NCBI GenBank assembly: GCA_937952895.1
Contig: CALFYC010000061.1
Coordinates: 1 to 15,433 of the forward strand
From: an uncultured Neisseriaceae bacterium
GTDB lineage: Bacteria > Pseudomonadota > Gammaproteobacteria > Burkholderiales > UBA11063
DNA: 15,433 bases
Reading direction: 5' to 3'
Shown: piece by piece, positions 7,291 through 13,382 of the stretch
How positions within the stretch are numbered: position 1 is the first letter of the stretch
How the letters are laid out: the number at the start of each line of letters is the position of its first letter
Made by a program: the position numbers and the translations under genes
Notes under the pieces: model-generated
The model's database searches: none
What the model was told of the DNA's origin: nothing
The model's input: only the letters and a program-made list of their open reading frames with translations

Positions 7291-8223
7291 TTAGTTTACC
7301 TTTAATATTGTAGTCCCAGAAATACTACTAAAATCTGCACTAATAGTTGAAAATCCTATCCCTATAGCTGTTGCTAAACCTGTTTCATTTATTATTGCGG
7401 TAGAGCGATTTGAAGATGACCATATAACATCATTGGTAAGATTGATTAATGATTGATCTGAAAAAACTCCAGTTGCGATATATTGCTGAGTAGAGTGGAT
7501 TGGTAGTGATTGGTTTGTTGGTGTGATAACAATTGAAGTTAGTACGGCTGAAGAAATTTCTAAATTAGCACTGCCTGATATATTATTTAGAAACGCGGTA
7601 ATAGTACTATTGCCTGGGGATATCCCACTCGCTATGCCTTTACTATTGATTGATGCAATGTTTGTTGCTGAAGAACTCCACATCGCGGTTCTTGTGATAT
7701 CATGAGTTGAACCATCCTCGTAGTAACCTGTTGCAGTATACTTTTGAGTTATACCATCTGGAATAGTTTGATTGGTTGGAGTTACATTAATCGCTAAAAG
7801 TGGGATAGGTGTTATTGTTATTGTAGAACTCGCTATTAAATCACCTATAGTTGCTTTTATATTAGTTGTTCCAATCCCAGTTCCTATGGTAAACCCTTGA
7901 GATCCGCTTTCGTTATTTACAATTGCAATACTCTCATTATCGGATGACCAGATTACTGATTCAGTAATATCACTTGAGGTATTATTCGAAAAGATTCCAA
8001 TTGCATTGAATTGTTGTGAACCACCTTCTAAATTAATTGTTGCTGATTCCGGTGTGATAGCTATTGCTGTTAAGGTAACAGAAGTGTTTTGGGGGCTGTT
8101 ACTATCTCCATTATTACATGATGCTAAAGTAAATAAAATAAATACGCATAATGGTAATATGTTTTTAAAAATAACAAAATTAGCTATGAAATTAAAATAA
8201 AATTGTTTTGCTTTTGTTTGCAT
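7291..8223 (-). CDS. Lipoprotein with three bacterial Ig-like (Big_2) domains
   Basis: Probable envelope lipoprotein; specific role unknown. I chose the ATG at 8223 (M-Q-T-K) over an in-frame ATG at 8295 because AGGGG lies 5 nt upstream of it and a promoter sits inside the longer version. That gives 310 residues. The signal has a long basic N-region (K4, K6, K20), a hydrophobic stretch at 22-34 and the lipobox L-A-S-C with Cys36. Three tandem Big_2 domains follow at about 51-138, 142-224 and 228-310. Each begins L-x-x-I-x-I/V-T-P, contains Q-x-Y/F-x-A-x-G, D-I-T or N-L-T, and W-S-S, and ends with a G-x-x-x-I-x-A strand. In other proteins such domains form stalks of adhesins and surface proteins. 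Here there is no additional head domain, so a spacer or scaffold function is likely. It stands alone on its strand. Confidence 0.82.
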   Translation of the reverse strand: MQTKAKQFYFNFIANFVIFKNILPLCVFILFTLASCNNGDSNSPQNTSVTLTAIAITPESATINLEGGSQQFNAIGIFSNNTSSDITESVIWSSDNESIAIVNNESGSQGFTIGTGIGTTNIKATIGDLIASSTITITPIPLLAINVTPTNQTIPDGITQKYTATGYYEDGSTHDITRTAMWSSSATNIASINSKGIASGISPGNSTITAFLNNISGSANLEISSAVLTSIVITPTNQSLPIHSTQQYIATGVFSDQSLINLTNDVIWSSSNRSTAIINETGLATAIGIGFSTISADFSSISGTTILKVN

Positions 8224-8228
8224 TAGAA

Positions 8229-8233
8229 CCCCT
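8229..8233 (-). promoter_or_regulatory. Ribosome binding site fixing the Big_2 lipoprotein start
   Basis: The minus strand reads TTTAGGGGTTCTAATG. AGGGG is 5 nt from the ATG at 8223, while no comparable site precedes the in-frame ATG at 8295. Confidence 0.6.
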
Positions 8234-8267
8234 AAAAAATAAATAGAAATCGTTTTGGGAATCCAAA

Positions 8268-8295
8268 ATTTTACCATAAAGTTTATTTTTATCAA
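8268..8295 (-). promoter_or_regulatory. Promoter of the Big_2 lipoprotein gene
   Basis: On the minus strand TTGATA (8290-8295) is followed after 16 bp by TGG-TAAAAT (-10 at 8268-8273 with TGn extension). Transcription would begin near 8261, about 38 nt before the ATG at 8223. Confidence 0.5.
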
Positions 8296-8310
8296 CTATT
8301 CAAATACGTT

Positions 8311-8327
8311 TATTTACCTGGTAAATA
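8311..8327. promoter_or_regulatory. 17-bp perfect palindrome, candidate operator
   Basis: TATTTACC-T-GGTAAATA is a perfect 8+1+8 dyad. It lies 16 bp upstream of the -35 of the minus-strand lipoprotein promoter, inside the divergent gap between that gene and the small HTH gene. The position suits an activator or repressor site, but no regulator can be assigned. Confidence 0.4.
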
Positions 8328-8408
8328 GTTACTAATATTAATTATTTCAAATTAAAGTTTCTTGTTTTTTTATTTCACTTTATAATTTGACACTTCCTTT
8401 GAAAAAGC

Positions 8409-8426
8409 CAAATATATATTGGAAAA
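8409..8426 (+). repeat. Left inverted repeat of the ~394-bp unit
   Basis: Matches the reverse complement of 8785-8802 at 17 of 18 positions; the mismatch is T against C at the seventh base. The similarity stops sharply on both sides. Confidence 0.5.
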
Positions 8427-8468
8427 TTAATCCATTAAAATATAGTCTATTTTAAAGGAGTATTTTCA

Positions 8469-8771
8469 ATGTTTCATATAAAAGGTCAACCGATCAATTT
8501 TAATTATTTAGCAACAAGTAAAATAGTAAGGGAAGAGAGCTCAGATAAAGCAAAACATATATTAAGGATATGTGAATTTGGTCTTAAGCATGGCTATAAA
8601 GCAGCAATAGATGGATTTAACATAAGTAAGTCAACTTATTATCATTATCTAAAGCATTATAAATTATGTAAAGAGTATAAATTTAAACGTGTACATGCTA
8701 GATTTGGAAATAAGATGACGCCATTTGAACGTCATCGACAGTTAGTTAATGATGGTAAAATCATTTGTTAA
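8469..8771 (+). CDS. Small helix-turn-helix protein, probably a truncated or internally deleted transposase
   Basis: Residues 27-68 hold an HTH of the transposase/Homeodomain-like kind: A-K-H-I-L-R-I-C...H-G-Y-K-A-A-I, then turn and recognition helix I-S-K-S-T-Y-Y-H-Y-L-K. The last 25 residues (H-A-R-F-G-N-K-M-T-P-F-E-R) resemble the H-x-x-x-G-x-x-T-P-x-E tail found at the very C-terminus of many rve/DDE transposases. The catalytic DDE core that should lie between them is absent. The start has a strong AAAGGAG (8454-8460), 8 nt before the ATG. TTGGAA (8419-8424) and TATAGT (8441-8446), 16 bp apart, could be its promoter, partly inside the left inverted repeat. It may still bind DNA. The origin is inferred and no family name can be given. 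Confidence 0.55.
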   Translation: MFHIKGQPINFNYLATSKIVREESSDKAKHILRICEFGLKHGYKAAIDGFNISKSTYYHYLKHYKLCKEYKFKRVHARFGNKMTPFERHRQLVNDGKIIC

Positions 8772-8784
8772 ATTAGAGGGGGTG

Positions 8785-8802
8785 TTTTCCAATATGTATT
8801 TG
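8785..8802 (-). repeat. Right inverted repeat of the ~394-bp unit
   Basis: Partner of 8409-8426. It begins 14 nt after the stop of the helix-turn-helix ORF, the usual layout at an insertion-element end. Confidence 0.5.
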
Positions 8803-8845
8803 ACGCATACATCCTTGAAAAAACTTATAAAATTTACAAAAAGTG

Positions 8846-8862
8846 TGGTATAATTTATACCA
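8846..8862 (+). promoter_or_regulatory. Palindromic extended -10 promoter of the secreted-protein gene
   Basis: TGGTATAAT (8846-8854) is an extended -10 inside the perfect dyad TGGTATAA-T-TTATACCA. It has the same architecture as the element at 1464-1482, and both are followed by ACCATAA. The leader to the ATG at 8908 would be about 48 nt. Confidence 0.5.
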
Positions 8863-8907
8863 TAACTTAGTGTATATTATATTAGTTAAAAAAGTTGTCA
8901 AATTATT

Positions 8908-9396
8908 ATGAATAAATATAAAATTATTTCTAAAATCATTTTTGCTGGTATTATTTTAGTTCTTCCTTATTACAGTAATGCACAGAATTGTCACGCACAA
9001 ATAATTAATTCTTCAAAAAAACCATGGACCATTAATTTTAGCACAATTGATGGAAATGTTCATTTTTCGAATATTAATAATAATCAGTGTATTGGTAGTA
9101 AATTAGATAAAAATAATAATCCAGTTAATGGACCTTGCATAATTAATCCAAGCCAAGAAGTATTCATTTACTATACATATCGGGATTATGACACTAATGG
9201 ATATGTTGATATAACTGATTATACAGGTGAGAGTATCGAGTTTTTTTATGGTAGCAAACATTGTCCTGCCCTAAAAACCAACTCTGAAAGTGTTACAAGT
9301 AGTGTCGGTGTGAATGATCCAAGTACCGCTAGTATTTCAATGGTTTTAGAGTCATGGGCAGATGGATGCAATCCTAAATATTGTTCTAAAGAGTAA
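8908..9396 (+). CDS. Small secreted cysteine-rich protein with a dockerin/EF-hand-like calcium loop
   Basis: I do not recognise the family. A Sec signal peptide is clear: K3/K5/K9, hydrophobic 10-20, and S-N-A before Gln26 as a signal peptidase I site. The mature part (about 137 residues) has six cysteines, starting at Cys28 and ending with G-C...Y-C close to the C-terminus, so up to three disulfides could form in the periplasm or outside. Residues 93-104 read D-Y-D-T-N-G-Y-V-D-I-T-D, which fits the DxDxNGxxDxxD calcium-binding loop of dockerins and EF-hands. The ATG lacks a strong ribosome site. A palindromic extended -10 lies about 50 nt upstream. The stop overlaps the degraded start of the DUF2141 pseudogene, so the two were probably once co-transcribed. 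Expression and function are unknown. Confidence 0.7.
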   Translation: MNKYKIISKIIFAGIILVLPYYSNAQNCHAQIINSSKKPWTINFSTIDGNVHFSNINNNQCIGSKLDKNNNPVNGPCIINPSQEVFIYYTYRDYDTNGYVDITDYTGESIEFFYGSKHCPALKTNSESVTSSVGVNDPSTASISMVLESWADGCNPKYCSKE

Positions 9397-9842
9397 TTAA
9401 ATTTAAATTATTATATCTAGAAAATATTTTGATAATTTGGTTAATTTTAAAATGGAAATTTAACTATACATATTATTGGAATAATTGGAAAAACTAGAAT
9501 GATTAGATTTGCTTTATTTAATATAGTCGAGATTCTTATGATGATTTTACAGATGATGGATCAGTCGCATTTTATAAAACAGACATTAGTAAAATTAATA
9601 AAAATGGAACAGCAACTATTGTAATAAGAGATATTCCATATGGTGAATATACATTTAAAATGTATCATGATCGTAATAATTCAGGCACTTTAACTAAAAA
9701 TTGGTATGGTGCACCAAAAGAAGAAGTTGGTTTTTCTAATAGTGCAGATGCAAGTAGTGGGGCTCCACGTTATTATAAAGTGAAATTTACTTTTGATGAA
9801 GATAATATAGAACAAGATGTAAAAATGCAATCATTTAATTAG
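9396..9842 (+). pseudogene. Frameshifted DUF2141-family secreted protein gene
   Basis: The 3' half (frame of 9522-9842) reads a typical DUF2141 end: D-I-P-Y-G-E-Y-T-F, then Y-H-D-R-N-N-S-G-T-L, W-Y-G-A-P-K-E-E-V-G-F-S-N and P-R-Y-Y-K-V-K-F-T-F. Only the last 60 codons have an ATG (9660), which would begin mid-domain. The expected N-terminal strands are present in another frame from 9451 to 9522 (N-G-N-L-T-I-H-I-I-G, then R-F-A-L-F-N). They rejoin if two bases in the AATATAG at 9520-9526 are removed, so a dinucleotide AT/TA insertion is the likely lesion. A signal-like stretch (I-K-F-K-L-L-Y-L...I-L-I-I-W-L-I-L) lies in a third segment, 9396-9449, with ATT where ATG is expected and another frame change near 9450. 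Two lesions plus a missing start make this a decayed gene rather than a single sequencing error. Confidence 0.65.
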
Positions 9843-9862
9843 TTGCTTTATAAACATTAGCA

Positions 9863-9899
9863 AGCCAGATTTTATTGAATTAAGATCCGGCTATTTTTT
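9863..9899 (+). terminator. Rho-independent terminator
   Basis: AGCCAGATTTTA (9863-9874) pairs with TAAGATCCGGCT (9881-9892) with one mismatch and one G-U, around a 6-nt loop, followed by ATTTTTT. It lies 20 nt after the DUF2141 pseudogene and only 14 nt before the kinase ATG, so it closes the upstream unit. Confidence 0.8.
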
Positions 9900-9913
9900 A
9901 AGAAATTTAACAA

Positions 9914-11995
9914 ATGAATACTGAACAAATTCAGGTTCTGATTTTATGTATATTAGATTTTTGTTTGGTGATTTTGTCTTTATATACTAATAAAAGAATT
10001 ATTACAACAGATCGTAAATTTTTTATTTGGTTTATATTTTTTGCTATTTTTTTACTAGTTGCAGACATCGGATATTTTATTAATCAATTTATTTTTTCAA
10101 CACTTAATATTAACTTATTATATTTTATTCCAGACATGTTATGGATTATATCTCAATTAATTTATTGGGGTTTGTTAGTTAAAAAAAATTTTAAGGTAAG
10201 AAATAATTGGTTAATATATATAGCTATTTTATTAGTAGATTGTTCGTTATTATTTATGCTAAATAAATTTCATTTGAAATTAGATAATAAATTTTTTATT
10301 CATTTTAAAATGTTTGAAATATTTATTTTTATATCAGAATGTATTATTTTAAATTTAACACTATATGCATTTATTTGTTCTGTGAATATAGGAATGAGAT
10401 TAATTGCTGCAGGTTCAATTAGCTTAATGGGAGCATCTTTTATCAGCTCTTGTTTATCTTATTTTCAAATTGACGATTTAAAAGTATTGCATCTATATCT
10501 TTGGATAGCTAGTACCAGTATTTTTATTATAGGATTAGTAATTTTAATTTTTCAAAGACAGCAAGAGTTATCTCAATTTAGTAATTTTGTTAAAAGTAAA
10601 TCTATAAGAAGTATTACTATAGGTTGGACTTTATGTTTGGCTATATTCAGTATTACAATATTTTTATTACTAGCTAACTATTTTAGCTTTTTTACTTATT
10701 ATACTAAATCTATTTTACCTTATATTATGTTTGGATATATAATTTTTGCTATATTGATGTCTTTTATAATTTCTTATGTTTTTGAAAGTTCAATTAAAAA
10801 AATTAATAATACAATTAAAAGTTTTATAACTAAACCTTTTAGCCAGCAAAGTTCTAATAACATTGATATAGATGAATTTATTGCTTTAAATGATGTTTTT
10901 ATATATACTATGAATTTAATTATTGAAAAGAATAAAAAAGAAGAATTAAATAAATTAGCTGCCCAAGTAGCTCATGATATAGCTTCACCTCTATATGCTA
11001 TGTCAATAGCATTGCCATATTGCGATACACTACCTGAAGATATACGCATTTTACTTAAACAAGCTATATCACGAATATCGGATATATCGGGTCATTTATT
11101 AAATCATTATAAACCAAACGAAAAGCAAATTAATAAAGATTTACCAACTTTGGTTTCAATGAATTTAATTGAAATTGTTGCAGAAAAGAAATACGAATAT
11201 AAATATAACTCAGTTCAAATAAAGTTAGATTCTAATTTAGAAAATAATTTTGAATTTATCAAACTTGATAGCACTTCATTTAAACGAATGATATCAAATC
11301 TAATTAATAATGCAGTAGAGTCGATTGTACACAAATCTGGAATTATTAATATTAGTTTTATTGCTACAGAAAAACAAGTTCAAATTAAAATCCAGGATAA
11401 TGGTAAAGGGATGTCGGAAGAATTAGTTAATAAAATTAAGAATAATATTCCTGTTACAGAGGATAAAGATAAAGGACATGGAGTTGGATTTATGCAAATT
11501 CGCGAGTCTTTAGAACGAGGCTCAGGTACTTTATTAATTAGTTCTCAAGTTAATCACGGAACTGAAATTATGCTTACTTTTCCTAGAATTGAAAAGCCTA
11601 ATTGGATTATTGATACAATTAATCTTAATTCTAATGATATTGTTATTGTTTTAGATGATGATCAATCCATCCATACAGCATGGGATACTAAATTTTTAAA
11701 AGAAGCGCCAACAGTTTCATTAAAACATTATACTTTAGGTGATGAGGTTATTGAATATGTTAATGCTTTAACACCGGAAGAAAAAAATAAAATATTTTTA
11801 TTAACTGATTATGAGCTTTTAAAACAAGATCACAATGGATTACAAATATTGGAGCAACTCAAAATAAAACGGGCTATTTTAGTAACTAGTTATTATGATA
11901 ATGTAGAAATACAACAGAAAACTAAAACACTCGGGTCAAAAATTTTACCCAAAGGTCTGGCGTTTAGTGCTTTAATCAGGGTTACTGGATCATAG
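9914..11995 (+). CDS. Membrane-bound hybrid histidine kinase with C-terminal receiver domain
   Basis: Two-component sensor that would autophosphorylate on His and pass phosphate to its own receiver. The N-terminal ~290 residues hold about nine hydrophobic helices: seven packed between 6 and 212 as a 7TM-like sensor, then helices at about 233-260 and 268-291. A linker leads to a HisKA H-box, A-A-Q-V-A-H-D-I-A-S-P-L, with His354. HATPase_c follows: N-box N-L-I-N-N-A-V-E-S (Asn466), D495-N-G-K-G-M and K-G-H-G-V-G-F (521-525). The receiver (about 577-690) has D581/D582, phospho-acceptor Asp632, Thr658 and Lys680, all the canonical residues. The multi-helix sensor plus fused receiver resembles quorum-sensing kinases of the CqsS/LqsS type; that ligand class is inference. 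No response regulator or phosphotransfer protein is nearby. It converges with the MATE gene, leaving 19 bp between stops. The ribosome site is weak (AAGAAA). Confidence 0.85.
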   Translation: MNTEQIQVLILCILDFCLVILSLYTNKRIITTDRKFFIWFIFFAIFLLVADIGYFINQFIFSTLNINLLYFIPDMLWIISQLIYWGLLVKKNFKVRNNWLIYIAILLVDCSLLFMLNKFHLKLDNKFFIHFKMFEIFIFISECIILNLTLYAFICSVNIGMRLIAAGSISLMGASFISSCLSYFQIDDLKVLHLYLWIASTSIFIIGLVILIFQRQQELSQFSNFVKSKSIRSITIGWTLCLAIFSITIFLLLANYFSFFTYYTKSILPYIMFGYIIFAILMSFIISYVFESSIKKINNTIKSFITKPFSQQSSNNIDIDEFIALNDVFIYTMNLIIEKNKKEELNKLAAQVAHDIASPLYAMSIALPYCDTLPEDIRILLKQAISRISDISGHLLNHYKPNEKQINKDLPTLVSMNLIEIVAEKKYEYKYNSVQIKLDSNLENNFEFIKLDSTSFKRMISNLINNAVESIVHKSGIINISFIATEKQVQIKIQDNGKGMSEELVNKIKNNIPVTEDKDKGHGVGFMQIRESLERGSGTLLISSQVNHGTEIMLTFPRIEKPNWIIDTINLNSNDIVIVLDDDQSIHTAWDTKFLKEAPTVSLKHYTLGDEVIEYVNALTPEEKNKIFLLTDYELLKQDHNGLQILEQLKIKRAILVTSYYDNVEIQQKTKTLGSKILPKGLAFSALIRVTGS

Positions 11996-12014
11996 TTTTA
12001 ATTAGCTATAAATA

Positions 12015-13382
12015 CTATGTTAGTGTTACAGAAAAGCATCTTTTATATGCACGTATAAAAGTTAAAATACATGCGCAGCCTATTCCAAGACATAATCCTA
12101 ACCAAATTCCAAGAGCGTTTAATTTTAACAAGAAACCTAAAATAAACATACTACTAACCCCAATTAGCCAGTAGCATAGAATACAATAATACATTGGTAT
12201 CATTACATCCCCTAAGCCACGTAAGGTGCTATTTGAAATAGCTAATATTGAATCAAACAATTGGGTGGCTCCGGCAACGATTAGAAATATAGTAGCATAA
12301 TGAATAACTGCATTGAAGTTTGCTTCATTTGAATCCATAAATATAGAAGCTATATAAGAGCCAAAAAATATGTAGATTAACAAAATTACGATTGCAATAA
12401 TTAAACCTAAATTAATTCCATTTTTAAAGATTTTTCTTATTTCAGTAAAATTATTAGTACCAAACTGATGACTAATTAAAGTGGTTACAGCAAGGCTAAT
12501 TCCCATAGGAAACATATAAGCAATGGTTCCCAATTGCAGACTAATTTGGTATGCAGATAAACTAACAGCACCAAAATATCCAGTTAGAATACTTGCGGCG
12601 AGAACCATCCCTACATCTAACATAAAAATCATTGCGGTAGGTATTCCTAAACGTAAAATATTTTTAATTGTAGGTAAGCATAATTGAAAAGTAATATCTT
12701 TCAAAATAATTGGCTTAACCTTATTGGAAATAAAACAATAGCATAGAATTCCAATAAATAAAAACCATTCAATAATTGCATTTGCAAAACCCACCAGCAT
12801 AATTTTCATATTATCATCTATTTTAAGAATAAAAATAATGAAATAATCCATTATGATTAGAATTGGGATAGATAAAATAACAACATAAAAATTGATTTTA
12901 GGTAATTTTAATGCAGTTAGAGTTTCCTTAAATACTAAATAAAATAATGTGCCAGGAACTCCAAAAGAGGAGGCTTTAGATAAAATAAGTACTTGGGGGG
13001 CAATATTATAATATTCTGGAATTGAAAATAATATATGAGGAGCATACCATAATCCAAGTATAATCAATATTGATAGTGCGATTGCTATATAACAGCCTTG
13101 TATAACATATTTGGATATTAAATTTAGTTGATTAGTACCAATTACTCTCGCAATAAAAACATTAACAGCATTAAATATCCCAATTGAAATTACAATTATT
13201 AGTGTATAGAATGTTATAAATAAGCCACCTGCTGCTAATGCATTAGTATTAATATGACCTAACATAAAAGTAGTAATAACTTGAATTAATTTTTGGGATA
13301 AAAATGTTCCAATAATGGGTATAGCAAGAAGAATAATCTGTTTAATGATACTTTGTTCATCTTTTAGCATTTTATTAGGCAT
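12015..13382 (-). CDS. MATE-family (NorM-like) multidrug/product exporter
   Basis: Inner-membrane cation-coupled antiporter; next to an NRPS it probably exports the peptide product. The 455 residues and 12 predicted helices in two homologous halves are standard. Family blocks include F-M-L-G-H-I-N-T-N-A-L-A-A in the first half and G-A-V-S-L-S-A-Y-Q-I with Y-M-F-P-M-G-I-S in the second. By alignment from memory with V. cholerae NorM, the second-half acidic residues are kept: Asp256 for Glu255, and Asp392 (L-R-G-L-G-D) for Asp371. The helix-1 Asp36 of V-D-T-I-M-A-G is replaced by Thr37 (V-I-T-T-F-M-L-G). The ATG overlaps the NRPS stop by 8 bp, which suggests translational coupling; GGGAAA within the NRPS end can serve as ribosome site. 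A second ATG four codons later is possible. Confidence 0.9.
   Translation of the reverse strand: MPNKMLKDEQSIIKQIILLAIPIIGTFLSQKLIQVITTFMLGHINTNALAAGGLFITFYTLIIVISIGIFNAVNVFIARVIGTNQLNLISKYVIQGCYIAIALSILIILGLWYAPHILFSIPEYYNIAPQVLILSKASSFGVPGTLFYLVFKETLTALKLPKINFYVVILSIPILIIMDYFIIFILKIDDNMKIMLVGFANAIIEWFLFIGILCYCFISNKVKPIILKDITFQLCLPTIKNILRLGIPTAMIFMLDVGMVLAASILTGYFGAVSLSAYQISLQLGTIAYMFPMGISLAVTTLISHQFGTNNFTEIRKIFKNGINLGLIIAIVILLIYIFFGSYIASIFMDSNEANFNAVIHYATIFLIVAGATQLFDSILAISNSTLRGLGDVMIPMYYCILCYWLIGVSSMFILGFLLKLNALGIWLGLCLGIGCACILTFIRAYKRCFSVTLT

Larger units (their letters stand above)
8409..8802 (+). mobile_element. MITE-like or internally deleted insertion element
   Basis: An 18-bp inverted repeat, CAAATATATATTGGAAAA (8409-8426) against TTTTCCAATATGTATTTG (8785-8802), matches at 17 of 18 positions. 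It brackets the 100-codon helix-turn-helix ORF. The ORF looks like a transposase whose catalytic core is missing. I see no target-site duplication outside the repeats (AAAAAGC versus ACGCATA), so either the insertion is old or the true ends lie elsewhere. The unit could not move by itself but might be mobilised by a full-length relative in the genome. The repeat is AT-rich, which raises the risk of coincidence. Confidence 0.4.

Noticed and set aside
7523..8200. Two short plus-strand ORFs (7523-7705 and 8006-8200) opposite the Big_2 lipoprotein
   Set aside because: Antisense shadows; the minus strand encodes three clear Ig-like repeats here.
8224..8295. 24-codon N-terminal extension of the Big_2 lipoprotein from the ATG at 8295
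   Set aside because: No ribosome site before 8295, a promoter lies within the extension, and the shorter start has AGGGG at ideal spacing and a proper signal peptide.
11991..12019. CATAGT/ACTATG dyad across the convergent stops as a bidirectional terminator
   Set aside because: Arms of only six bases with an 18-nt loop; not distinguishable from chance.
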